Assembly (NCBI RefSeq): GCF_002775205.1
Contig: NC_036456.1
Coordinates: 6,153,463 to 6,217,462 of the forward strand
Direction of reading: 5' to 3'
DNA: 64,000 nt
From: Xiphophorus maculatus
Lineage: Eukaryota > Chordata > Actinopteri > Cyprinodontiformes > Poeciliidae
Shown here: piece by piece, positions 35,901-46,726 of the stretch
Numbering within the stretch: the first letter of the stretch is position 1
How the letters are laid out: every line of letters begins with the position of its first letter
Made by a program: the position numbers and the translations under genes
The notes under the pieces: model-generated
Seen by the model: only the letters and a program-made list of their open reading frames with translations
The model's database searches: none
What the model was told of the DNA's origin: nothing

Positions 35901-38900
35901 CTGCCCCTTTCGTATGCCGAATATTTAGGTGGTATTCTTGCAACAGTAATGCCCACCGCATAAGGCGCTGGTTGTGGTTATACATGCGAGAAAGAAATAC
36001 TAGCGGATTATGATCTGTGAATACATCAATCGGTAAACTACTGGAACCAAGGTAGACATGAAAGTGCTGAAGAGCCAACAACAGAGCCAAGGTTTCTTTT
36101 TCAATGGTGGAATAGTTCAGTTGATGTTTGTTGAACTTGCGAGAGAAATAGCAAACAGGATGATCTAAACCCTGCAAATCTTCCTGAATTAGCACTGCAC
36201 CAGCCCCAACAGCGCTGGCATCCACCTCCAGCTTGAAAGGTCGGGTCAGATCAGGTGCAGCTAGTACTGGTGTGTGACAAAGAATATGCCGCTCATGTTT
36301 TGTTTTTGGTGTAGGATAACCCTTTATTTCCACAGTGTTGGCATTGACAGGAGTAAGACAAGGACTAGAACAGATGGGATAATTTGTTCCTAGGCCACCA
36401 GTATTGTTCAGCCCATCCACTTCTAGTGGAGTTCTGACTGCAACTCGAGCACAAACACCATTAGGTTTGAGTGCAGGTCGGGGGTGGTATGACTGCTTAA
36501 CCTTACACCTGTCTGAGCTTCCTACAAATGATGAAGACCATCGACGCTTTAAGACACCTAGTTTCTTTTTATTGGCTTGTTCAGCACTCACCACATTCTT
36601 GAAACATCTTTGTAATGTTTTATCAGCTTGTTGAGCAGATGACAAGTGTTGTCTGGTCAGGGGGATGGATGCTTTCTCCAAGAGTGGACAAGGCTCCTCC
36701 AGCTCCACCAAATCTGGAAGTAACATAATGTTACTTTTGGTTTGCGCATCACCCTCACTGGAAAATGGAGACATCAGAACAGAATCAGAAATGGAAATAT
36801 CCCGATCCTTGCGTGCTTGTGCACGGGTGACCGCACAGGCTGGGTACAACCCAGGGTCTGAAGAGTCTGGGGTTATCTGATCTAAAGGATTGTCTAAAAC
36901 CTCCAGACTGGGAAGTACTAAACCTCCAGCGATGTCATTTCCCATTAGCATAGCCACCCCATCTATGGGTAACTCTGGGCAGACAGCAACAGGGAAAAAT
37001 CCGGTGACAAGTTTGGATTTTATGTAAACTCTGTGGACTGGTTTTGGAGCGTAGCCCATCTCTATCCCCCTCAGAACAGAGTTGTAACCACGGGCACTCT
37101 CATGTGAGAAAGGTAAGACATTTGCAAGAATGACTGACTGGGAACCTCCAGTGTCTCTCAGGATACGTACTGGCTTTAAATCAGAGGGATCAGCCGTCAG
37201 TGAGATTAAGCCATCGAAAATGAATGGTACAAAACAGGGATCAGGTAATTTGTCACCACAACCAACGCTCTTATTACGAGGTTCTTTTTTCACAAAACCA
37301 ACACCTTTAGTTTGTGCAGAATTTGACTGTGTTTTGCGCTTTAAAGCTAAACAATCAGCGATGACATGTCCAGGTTTGTGACAATAAAAACATTCACGGC
37401 TTTCTTTTGGAACCGTGGTCTTAACCATCTGAGACTGTGGTACAGAGCTAATAGGTGACTTTTCATTAAAAGTGAAGGATGACTTATGGGTAAGAGCATA
37501 CTCATCAGCCAGAACAGCAGCAGATGCCAAAGTAGTCACCTTCTGTTAATTTAGGTACACCACCACCCGATCTGGAATGCACTTCTTAAAGTCTTCTACC
37601 AATATTAGCTCACGTAATGTCTCATAGTTATTTACCTTAGATGCAATACACCACTTATCAAACAGAATGGATTTCTCTCTGGCAAACTCAACATGTGTTT
37701 GTCCAGTAGTTTTCTTCTCCTGTCGAAACTTCTGTCTATAAGCTTCTGGGACCAACTCATAGGCTTGTAAGACAGCAGTTTAACCAGATCATAGTCTAAA
37801 CTATCTTTTAAAGGGAGCGCTGCCAACACCTCTTGAGCTTTACCAGAAAACTTACATTGTAACAAGAGTGGCCAGGTTTCCCTAGGCCATAGCAAAGCAC
37901 CAGCAATGCGTTCGAATGCTGCAAAGTATGTGTCCACCTCAGATTCTCTAAAAGCAGGTACTAAAGAAATACACTTACTGATGTCGAAAGGCATAGCAGA
38001 CATGGAGGTGGAACCGGGTGTGACAGAGGCAGAGGGCGCTCGAGTCTGGGCCTCCAGCTCAAGTTTGCGCAGCTTTATAGCTTTATCAGCCTCTATTTTC
38101 AGTCTCCTGACCTCAAGCTCCAGCTGAGCTCTTCTGTCCTGGGCTTTTTCCTCAGCCTCCATTTGGAGACGTGCCAACCGCACCTTCAAACGAGCTCCAT
38201 CTCGTCCTTCTGAACTCACAGAAGACAGTGGATCATAGCGAGGGAGTGTGCGAGGTGTCTTTCCCCGGTCACTCACTGCTGCCTCCACACTAGGACCATC
38301 TTTGAGGTCCTCCACAGACAGGGTCTCTCGGCTCGGCACCACAGCAGCCTCAGGCAGATCAGGAATTTTGATCACCCCAATTTCCACCAACTTATCCACT
38401 ATCAGAGCCTGTAGGTCACCTTTAAGGACCTGTTTTGGGACCTGCAGCTGAAAGCGCTCCACAATTTGCAGCAGTTCATTCTTGCGGCAGCTATCAATAA
38501 GCTCAAGAGAGGGACTGGCTAAAAAGTGCTCCAGACTGAATGTAACTGACATAGTTGCTGGATACAGACAACCAAAAGTGTTCCTCTTTTAACTCTGAAC
38601 CGAGGGATCCTCTTAACGAGTATCCCGGACGAGCCCCCACTTATGTTACGCCCCCATGGTCTAGGGGTCCAGGGGCGGTAACATAAAAATGTGTCCAGAG
38701 ATAAAAGTGGAATGAAAGAGTGATTTATTACAAAATGAAGGTTTTCACAGAACCAAAACACAATACAACTTAACCCAATTAAACAAAAGTAAAGGACCAA
38801 CAAACGCAGAAATCACTGAGTGCAAATTTGAGTGCAGTTGTTGGATGCTGGATTCAGGTCCAATGTAGGTCAAATATTCACTTTGATGTACAGGACAAAT

Positions 38901-41289
38901 GTTTCTGTCTGGCCACGAATATATATATATAAACAACTTATATATATATATATATATATATGCGCATTTTAGAGGTTGCACTACACTCTTTAGTTGACCA
39001 CCTTTTAGATGTGGAATCACTAGCAATGCTTCAGACCCTGCTTAATATATTTCAAAAATAAATATACGTACAGATAAATAATAAATAATAGTGATATGTT
39101 TGCACATACATATATATGCATGCATATATATGTATGTGTGTCTGTGTGTGTGTTTATATACACATATATACAGTATGTGTATATATATATATGAAAACTG
39201 CAAAAAGTATATTTCAAGATTAAAACTGGAGGAGTAATTTTCCCCTTTTAAAATTATTTTAGCAAAGAATTATTTTAAAATTATTTTAGTTGATTATTTT
39301 CTCCATGTTGTTTTTCAGATTCTCATCCAGCAGCTTCTCTCTCAGTGAGTCCTGACAGAGAGCAACACTTCACCTCTGAGTCTGTGACTCTGAACTGTGG
39401 AGGAAACTCTACTGAGTGGAGAGTGATGGGGTTTAGAGAAATAACCTCTGAACACCAGTTGTCAGATTGCTCCAAATCGTGGAAAATGACTGGTTCCTCA
39501 TGTACCATTAATAGTCTCCAGTCCCATAAAGCAGTGTACTGGTGTGAGTTTGGATCAGGACAGATCAGCAATGCAGTCAACATCAGCATACATGGTATGT
39601 TAATACACATATTATTTTATTCACCAGAGGACTTTTACAGCTCGCCAGAAATTAGAGACTGAATGCCGTCGGCATTGAATGCAACAATGATGATGAAGCA
39701 GACATGAAATGTCACCAGTTGGAAATATGTGATCAATTTGGCCGCATTTCGCTTTATATGTGCTTTGTTGCACTTTTGATTGGTGGATCTGATGAATGAG
39801 TGAAATTTAGCAGCAGGACCCGTGACTATGAAGCATGATTTTTTTACTCTTAGTTTTTAATCTAAAATGACATCTTTTCATTCAATCTTGTTCTTATAAA
39901 ATATATTATAAGGTTTTTGTTATTATTTCAGCTGCTGTTAGAAATGTTGATGCACACAGTTGCTACATAGTTCACTAATAACTGTGAAATGTAAATATTT
40001 ATTTGGCAATTTTTACAATTCAAATAAAAAATGCTCAAGATAAAATGTAAAACTTCAATGATGAAAATCGTTTGTTCAGGTTTTTCTCTAATTGTCTCCA
40101 GCAGCTGATTTGTGACTGAAGCTTAATTTTCTCTGACTGGTTTACAGATGAAGATCTTCTCCTGGTGAGCCCCGTCCATCCTGTGACTGAAGGAGCTTCT
40201 GTTACTCTGAGCTGCAGAATCACAGGACTAAACCAACTTTCTAATGTGTTTTTCTATCATAATGACAAACTGATCCAAAATGACAGCAGAGGAGAGCTGA
40301 ATATCTCTGCAGTGTCTCAGTCAGATGAAGGTTTCTACAAGTGTGAACATTCAGGAAAAGTTTCACCTCAGAGCTGGATGGCAGTTAAAGGTGAAGACCT
40401 TAATACACTCATCTTATTGAATGGTTGTTTTAGTGTTTTTGTTTTGTGTGCTATCATTGTCACAAATAATATTCCTCATTGATCTCTAAACACAGCTGCC
40501 TCCAGACCTGGAAGCTCTTCTTTCCCTGTTCTGTTGTTCGTCGGATCAGTGATTGGAATCATCGTTCTGATTCTCCTGCTGCTGATTTGTTACGTCCAAA
40601 AGCCAAAATGTGAGGCACCGTCTTCTGACTCGGTCATATTTCAACTAGAGCACATCAGCATCATGAACACTTATGCATTTTTAAATACACACTTTCACCA
40701 TAAATCTTCTTTTTGTGGACAAGGTTGTGGTTCAGAGCAGCCAGTCGGTCAGGATGAACATCTGCATCAAGTTTACTCCTCTCTCCTACATGGTCAGTCT
40801 TTCACTTTGTCCTGAATATCAACTAATCTTTAAAACAGATTTTAATCAGAAAATATTTCCATCCATCCAGTTCAACTTTATTAGAAAACTCATTTCTTCT
40901 GCTGCAGCTTTAAATCTGTTCATTTGTTAAGTTTCCTTCTGTGTCACAGACATAAAGTTTCTAATTAATCTGTGTTGGACTTTCATCGACCTTTAGGTGA
41001 CCTTCGTGTCTATGAAACAGCCAGAGGCCCTGAAAACTCTGGAAATGGTACAGTATAAAGTCTGAGTGTCAAATAATGTTGGAGGCTTTGTAAATATACC
41101 AGAACTCATCAACAATATAGTCAGTTTCATTGTGTTTAGTTCAGAATGAAGGTGTTTCTGTTGGTTTGTTTCTTGATTCAGAGCAACAATCTGGTAACAA
41201 CAACATTTGTGTTTCCTCTAATCATGTGGACAGGGCAACTTGATGAATCAGAGAAGATCTCTGACAAAGTTGATGCAACTTCAGAATGA
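26939..41289 (+). CDS. FCRL-type Ig receptor gene 3, A-B-A-B-C ectodomain
   Basis: Eleven exons give an unbroken 600-residue frame: 26939-26975 and 27189-27221 (signal peptide MDHVLLCVLDFL/ILSFLCCGNSQ), 27332-27634 (A), 30158-30475 (B, with a ~14-residue insertion before the C-x10-C loop), 30707-31009 (A), 39319-39594 (B), 40148-40390 (C), 40496-40609 (TM, VLLFVGSVIGIIVLILLLLICY), 40724-40792, 40997-41047, 41234-41289 (TGA). The tail has VYSSLLHG and LRVYETARG tyrosines but no strict ITIM. An ITIM tail cassette lies 2 kb downstream (43492-44224) in the same phase. The intron 31010-39318 is packed with transposons; if it cannot be spliced, the upstream and downstream exons may act separately. 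Confidence 0.8.
27870..28470 (+). repeat. Gypsy-type solo LTR
   Basis: CT-rich sequence with GAGTATTTAACCCCGTCTGT (promoter/TATA) and a downstream GCCTGCTGCTTTTGGATCCAC end typical of fish gypsy LTRs. It is partly similar to 12130-12535. No internal region is attached. It lies in an intron of gene 3. Confidence 0.5.
28640..30120. other. Intron of gene 3, unassigned repeat-like sequence
   Basis: 28640-28796 is a copy of 9631-9790. 28950-29420 reads like an interspersed repeat (GGATGTCGGCCATTTTAGGA..), but I cannot name it. No ORF with a recognisable domain. Confidence 0.4.
31221..34411. repeat. Mosaic of direct repeats, LTR-like
   Basis: Three repeat pairs: 31221-31308 with 32518-32605 (88 bp each), 32290-32432 with 33132-33274 (143 bp each), and 32469-32513 with 34366-34411. 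The third contains GGGATAAAAG followed by GTCTTCCAGTTTGAATTTGC, resembling an LTR promoter with a transcription start. 32940-33000 has GGTCCGGTACCGGTCCGGGG, typical of a hAT-type repeat end. The whole looks like nested decayed retroelements in the gene 3 intron. Confidence 0.55.
32007..32226. mobile_element. hAT MITE (220 bp)
   Basis: Ends CAGGGGTGGGCACTCCTGGT and ...CCAGGAGTGCCCCTG are inverted, extending into CCTCGAGGGCCGGTGTCCTG. A perfect 8-bp duplication TGATAGAA flanks it (31999-32006 and 32227-32234). No coding capacity; it is a short non-autonomous hAT of a type common in fish genomes. Confidence 0.93.
34412..35199. other. Intron of gene 3, unassigned
   Basis: No supported gene. AT-rich text with short repeat-like runs (GATACCAGGAATTTTGATATC..). 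It lies between the LTR-like mosaic and the Ty3/gypsy-type element. Confidence 0.4.
35866..37545 (-). pseudogene. Gag zinc knuckle / protease / RNase H remnant of the gypsy-like element
   Basis: Element sense reads: end of Gag with a CCHC knuckle (CFYCHKPGHVIADC), an aspartic protease region (LRDTGGSQSVI), then, after a spacer of unclear origin, an RNase H region starting FKLEVDASAVGAGAVL with YSTIEKETLALL and FTDHNPLVFL, ending ENVLADGLSRM. The reverse-transcriptase palm (YxDD region) is missing between protease and RNase H, and integrase is missing after RNase H. An in-frame TAA (37546-37548) separates it from the upstream Gag part, so the frame is broken. It cannot transpose by itself. Confidence 0.8.
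37546..38552 (-). pseudogene. Gag N-terminal part of the gypsy-like element, frameshifted
   Basis: Starts MSVTFSLEHFLASPSLELID in element sense, continues with a Lys/Glu/Arg-rich coiled-coil-like segment (KVRLARLQMEAEEKAQDRRA) and a SCAN-like capsid part (FAAFERIAGALLWPRETWPLLLQ). The frame shifts at about 37.76 kb into a segment with PEAYRQKF and ILFDKWCIAS, then meets a TAA. SCAN-bearing Gag is typical of Gmr1-type gypsy elements; that subfamily name is inference. Confidence 0.7.
38829..39318. other. (TA)n-rich spacer before exon B2 of gene 3
   Basis: TA dinucleotide runs at about 38920-38961 and 39105-39192. The polypyrimidine tract and TTTTTCAG acceptor of the next exon end at 39318. Confidence 0.7.
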
Positions 41290-43280
41290 AAAAGAAAAGT
41301 AGGTAGAAAAAAAATCTCAGCTGTAAGGATTTATTAAATTCTCTCAATTGTTTCTGTTCTGATATTTTCCTCATTTTTTAAAGAGTGAAAATCCAGCACA
41401 AGGTCAAAGTTAATATTGTTTTCCTAAGTTGAAGTCCTGCTCCATGACTACGATGCCAGTCGATAAACATTGGCAAACATAGACTTGATTAAATGCAGTG
41501 AAATTTATTCAGAGCTAAATCAGTTTATAGCAGGTTCTGAATGAACCCTTTTTAAGTATTTTTATTATTTTTATCAGTGTATTGAATTGCTTTACTTACT
41601 TGCTAATAATGTAGCAGAATGAACCTTTAATATATACCATCATTACCTTTGACTCTCTCTTGTCTTTCAGGTCCATGGAATGAAGTTCATCAGAACCATA
41701 ACAGGAAAATCTAAATTTACTCACCATCAGATGTTTTCCTGTAACATCTCTCTGTCATGCAAAAAAAGAGGATATATATATACATGTTTTTTATATTTGC
41801 TTTTTGATTTTTCTTAGTCATGTATATTATGTTTTGCACTTGTTGTCAATATAGGGAATCAGAGTTTTCTGTAGCTTTACTGGCATTTTTTTATTTTATC
41901 TTATATACAATCAAACGAATCGTCCACAGCTGGTGCCTGAACTACCGAAGCCTTTTTAGAGCCTGACTGTAATGGAGTGATAGCGCCATCCAGAGGACAG
42001 TAGTAATATGGCCGATAGTCCATGTAATACAGCAATAGTAAATAAGGGCTAATTGTAAACTGTGGTCAAAGTGTAACACACAGTATGTATATTCTGTGTA
42101 TAATCTTCTTTTGTGCAAACTATTTACTACTTAAATTCTCTCCTACAACGATCTAGTTCTGCCTACACTTTACACTCCAACGTTTTTCTTGCTCCTGTGT
42201 TTGAGCATAAAAAGGGAATCAAACATTTAGTGTGACGGCTCCTACAGAAAGGAATCAGCTCCGGTTTGTGTCATTGCTTTTAACTGTTTTGTATTTTGTT
42301 TTAAAACTTGTGCATATGTTTGCATTTCTTTTACTTTTCTGTAACCAGCTTGTTGTGTGTTGCAGATTTCTGCCCAGGTTCCTGTTGAAAATGAAATCTG
42401 GATCTCAATGGGGTTTTTACCTGGATAAATAAAGGAACTAAATAAAATAAAATAAATATTTTAACAATTAGATTTTGTTGAATGTCTGTAAATGTCTAAA
42501 GAGTCTGAATGTTTCCAACAACTAGGCTTTTCCTAGGCTAGCGTTTCTCAATGGGGGCGTTCAGAGGACGGCAGGGGGCGCTGGCGGGATTTTTAACAAA
42601 AGTGAGGCGCTGAGATTCCTTTTGGTGGCGTTTGGTCGAAACTTTACACCTTATATGCACAACAATACCAGTTTAGACTTTGAGCAACTTGCTAAAACTG
42701 TATTGTTAGCATTACCAGAGAAAGGTCATTTAACATTTCTACCTTTGGAGCCCAGAGACGGGTCGACTGACCTGAAGGATTTTAGCTAGCATCCTATAAG
42801 CAGGTGTGAACAGGCGCTTTGGTTTGGCCCTGGCCTATGTAAATAAGGCCAGGGTCAAAGGACCCTGGACTCAGGGCCTTTTGACCCTCTTTCGGGACTT
42901 CAGGGGGGAGATCACTCAAAATAATGAGATAGTATCTCATTATAATGAGATATTTTTATTTTTTTTTTTACAGAGTGGAGGAAACGGGCTTCCATACCAA
43001 GACAATGTTGAATATGCCCAATTTTAGATCTGACATATTCAACACACCACCACGTAACACAGCTCACACTGCAGGACGTTGGAAGATTGTCGTAAAGGAA
43101 AAATCGGGGCAAAAACAAAAAACAACAAAAGACTTTAGCGGGAACAGCAAGATGAAGAAGCATTATCTGACGGCCCCCTCACCCCCCACCCCCCCAGGCC
43201 GCAGCAAAATTGCCAAGTCTTGACCGGTCCGTGGTAATAAAACGACCACTGTTGGGGACCATTGATATAGAGGATTAGAC
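41290..43280. other. 3' flank of gene 3 with repeat fragments
   Basis: 42293-42448 is a LINE-type 3' tail similar to 11023-11155. 42540-42900 begins GCGTTTCTCAATGGGGGCG, a hAT-like repeat end, and 43140-43260 contains GACCGGTCCGTGG..GTTGGGGACCATTG, another hAT-like end. No gene supported. Confidence 0.45.
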
Positions 43281-43281
43281 A

Positions 43282-44702
43282 GCATCAGCTGGAATAAATA
43301 ATTAGCTAAAATGTAAATCAGAGGAATAAATAAATAAATGAGTAGCTTCAGTGTCTCAGATCTTCTAAAATGATTTTACTTGAGTTTTAAAAAAATAAGA
43401 TTAAACTAACTTGCTGTTTCCTACTTTTACTTTATGGGGTTGACTTTAAAAATAAATTAAACTATCTTCATTTTTATGTTTCTAACTGTAGGAAGTGATA
43501 ACTTTTATGATTCAGTGAGATCCTCTGCAGACCCTGGAAATGGTAACGTTTACCTGCTCAAACAGTTTGATATTAAATATGATGCTGATTTCTGACTTTG
43601 CTTCCTAGTGAATAAAATTAAAACCTTGATGTTTCAGACGCAGATGACGCCCAAAATGTCACCTACTCTCTGATTGAATTTAAAAACTCTCGACACAGGA
43701 GTGAGTTCCTCTACTACATGCATTATGCAGGATAAGAAATCTGCTCAGAGCTTCACCCTTATAAATCTGAATTTGTTTGTTTTTTTTATGTCATAATCTC
43801 ATCCTGAACCAGAAGAGGGCGCTGTTTACTCTGAGGTTAACAGAACCTGTCCAGGTACAGTGTGTTTGTACTGAAATCTCTCCTCAGGTCAGATATTTCT
43901 GAACAATATTAAAGTTTAGTTACAGTTTTTCCTTTTTCCCACAGAACATTTTCACACGCCTCTGCTGTAGATCTTGAACTAAATTGAAACTTTTTGCGAT
44001 AATACGGGAATGAGGCCTACATGTTGTCTGTAAACTGGTTCAATCCAGTATTTTCTCAAACGTTGAATTAACATGTTTATTGGTACAAATAGAGACAGAA
44101 TCTCCAACAGCATTTGGGGTTAAACTCACATTTGCACCATGTTTGGTTTACATAAATCCTCTCTTCTTCCTTCACAGTGGAGCCGAGTCCTGCAGCAGCC
44201 GACGTTGCTTATTCTGAAAAGTAAGAAGAAATCTGCATGACGATACAACCATGTAGGCCTCAGCTCTTATTACAAAAACATAAAAAAGATACCAAAACTG
44301 TAATCTTACCTACTGAAATTAGAAACATATATCAGTTTTGCAACAATCTGATCAACTATTTTTCCCATCATGTTCCATAGTTTTTTTAAAATTGCCCAAA
44401 ATTGACCATTTGTAGATGTAAAACATTCAGTGATGTTTTTGAGTTTCATGCTACTCAGTGATGAATCTGTCCTTTGCCTTTTAGATTACAGATGTGCATT
44501 AAAAGAAATTCACATCACTTCCTGATTAAAAAGAGAAAAAACTCCCTGAACACACTGACCCTGGTTTAGTGACATGTTCTCATTGCAATTTTGAGAAAGT
44601 TTTCTGAGCTTAACTGTTTTAGACCTCAGATGACAGCGATGAAACACTTGACTCACATTTTCACAGTTTATGAAGAAATTATAGAGAGAAAATACCACTA
44701 GG
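43282..44702 (+). pseudogene. Orphan ITIM tail cassette, duplicate of gene 2 tail
   Basis: Near-identical to 19128-21820 without the hAT insertion. Exon equivalents: 43492-43542, 43638-43700 (VTYSLIEF), 43813-43854 (AVYSEV) and 44178-44224. In the last one, two extra A residues change YSEV to YSEK followed by TAA, removing the final ITIM and 10 downstream residues. No TM exon belongs to it, but its first exon starts in phase 1 with an intact acceptor, so gene 3's TM exon (ending phase 1 at 40609) could splice into it as an alternative tail. Without transcripts it may be a relic. Confidence 0.7.
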
Positions 44703-45735
44703 GCCCAGGGCCAGACTTAAGAGGGTGTGGGCCCCTGGTCTTGAGCCAAGGCGCGGGCCCCTACTTAATCATGGTTATACAGTTGCACATTAACATGCAC
44801 AACCCTTTGGGTGGTCGGCGGTTGGCCGTGACTTACTTGTGGAACTGATCGTATCCACAAACCTTATCTAAATACAAGGTCACAAAACTCAGACACTGAC
44901 CTCCATGAGAGGCTGATGGACAGTCAAAACCACTTGCTCATCTCCCCATGCAAGTTTTACAGCAGTCACTCCATGGCAGTGAACTTAGTGACTTTTTTGC
45001 TACGTTTTGCTCTCTCTCTCACGCACACAAAAATCAGCAAGTCAGGTTTTTTAAAGATCGGTGATCAGCCAGAAAATTGCTATCGGCGAAGCGTTGCTCT
45101 ATTTTTAAAATTGCCATCTGTCTGTAGAACGGTTGATTGCTGGAATCACATTAACCGTAAATTACCAAAGAAATATATTTAGCAGTTATTAAAGATATGC
45201 TTGCACATCTTGAATTTTTCTACATATTTGACAGAACATTCCTGAGGAAGAAAAACTTGACAGCGTTCTCTATTCATCCTCTATGTACTGTATGTATTTA
45301 TCCTTCATATCTATCTTTTTCCCTCTTTAAATTTTTATCAATTGTATCTTTCTCTCTAATTATCAGGTTTATTTCCTTACCAAGCTCAGATAGTCAGGGT
45401 GAATATTTACTCTCTGACCAAACCCGGTCAAAACTTTTATTCAGTGACGACTGGATGTAGCTGACTTTTAGCGTCGTTAAAAATAGGACATGCAAATCTA
45501 AACAGATGGATGGAGGATAAATCAGCTGGATTAGCCGCTGTTAGCAAGGCTAACGTTTTGAGAGGCGGAAATGGACGATGGTTGTCCAAATTGGACATGG
45601 AGCAGACTTCCGCTTTTCTGGAAGTTTGTTGCAGATTTGTGGTGCATAGAAGCTGGATGCTGCTTCTCCATATATATGTTTTTCTGGTTCTGGGGATGCA
45701 GAGCAGAACCAGAACCAGACGACCTGAGAGGAAGG
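44703..45735. other. Intergenic, repeat-like
   Basis: 44703-44770 (GGGCCAGACTTAAGAGGGTGTGGGCCCCTGG) resembles a hAT-type repeat end. 45600-45720 repeats 25930-26030. ORFs lack recognisable domains. Confidence 0.4.
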
Positions 45736-45739
45736 TTAA

Positions 45740-46033
45740 CTCTCCTGTCATGTTGCGGGTCAAATTGACCCGTTTTAAAGTTTTAAAATATTCTTAAAAC
45801 AGTTGGAAGTATTTTTTGTTGTTTTACTTTTTCTGTTTGTCTTAATAGGTGCACTCTGCACATAAATTTAAAATTTATTCATTTTACACATTTGTAATTC
45901 ACCCTGCATCTACTTTTTACATAGATACTGTTCGGGTCAATTTGACCCGGCAGTCAAGTTGAAGTGCAAAAAAAAGATTTTAAAAAATGTCCAATTCTAT
46001 ATGTTTCTTTGCAACTATGAACCATATTTCACG

Positions 46034-46064
<31 letters not shown>

Positions 46065-46722
46065 CCAACACACACACCAACACACACACAAGCCTGTACG
46101 TGTGACACACAAGCCCTCTTTCTCACTATTCTCTTTACTTCACTAGGAAACAGCGAGAAAGCAGGTGTTCACACAACTTTTGACGGGAATCTTTTCTGTT
46201 CCCGTGGACAAACTCCACCCACACTGAGTGGACAATCAGCAGATGTGGAGGAAAACATAAATATTCTCTGCATGACTCATCTGAATTGATTTTAATCAGC
46301 GGGTCAATTTGACCCTGAACAGTATGTGTGTCTCAAATTCAATTATAAAGATCACCCATTGAAAAAACTAATCAAAATGTAATATCAAACAATTTACAAA
46401 AGATCAATTTAAAGGAAATTACTGTTTTATTGTTTGTAGGTTTTTCATATTTTTTTACAAAATTTTACAAAAATTAAACTTTTTATGTCCAAATGAGTAA
46501 ATGAGCAGGTTGTCGTCGTTGATCCTTAATGTCTGAGAAATATAAAAACATCATTGCACAAATATTGATTGAAATGGTTAGCACTGGAATTAATAATCAG
46601 ATACAAAAATGTTTTGGAGGAACTTTTGGATTTCTGGCACTACTACATGATCAAACACTCCCCGGGTCAAATTGACCCACGAACATTTTTGCTGCACCTC
46701 AGAAACGAACATAACAGGAGGG
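45740..46722. mobile_element. piggyBac-like non-autonomous element
   Basis: Flanked by TTAA on both sides (45736-45739 and 46723-46726), with ends CTCTCCTGTCATGTT and AACATAACAGGAGGG, approximate inverted repeats of the form used by piggyBac-type fish elements. Four copies of the near-palindrome GGGTCAAWTTGACCC lie at 45757-45771, 45934-45948, 46301-46315 and 46664-46678. A (CA)n run is at 46035-46090. No transposase. Confidence 0.8.
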
Positions 46723-46726
46723 TTAA

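Larger units (their letters stand above)
35200..38828 (-). mobile_element. Defective Ty3/gypsy-like LTR retrotransposon
   Basis: Minus-strand element. The 3' LTR is 35200-35799 (TGTTA...TAACA in plus orientation); a purine tract (AAGGGGGAGAG in element sense) sits at 35800-35810. The 5' LTR survives only as 38644-38828, matching 35200-35385, so its outer ~415 bp are gone. Just inside it, 38622-38639, is an 18-base tRNA-Pro primer binding site (TGGGGGCTCGTCCGGGAT in element sense). The interior has Gag, protease and RNase H segments but no polymerase core or integrase. It sits in the gene 3 intron, opposite to the host gene. Confidence 0.88.
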
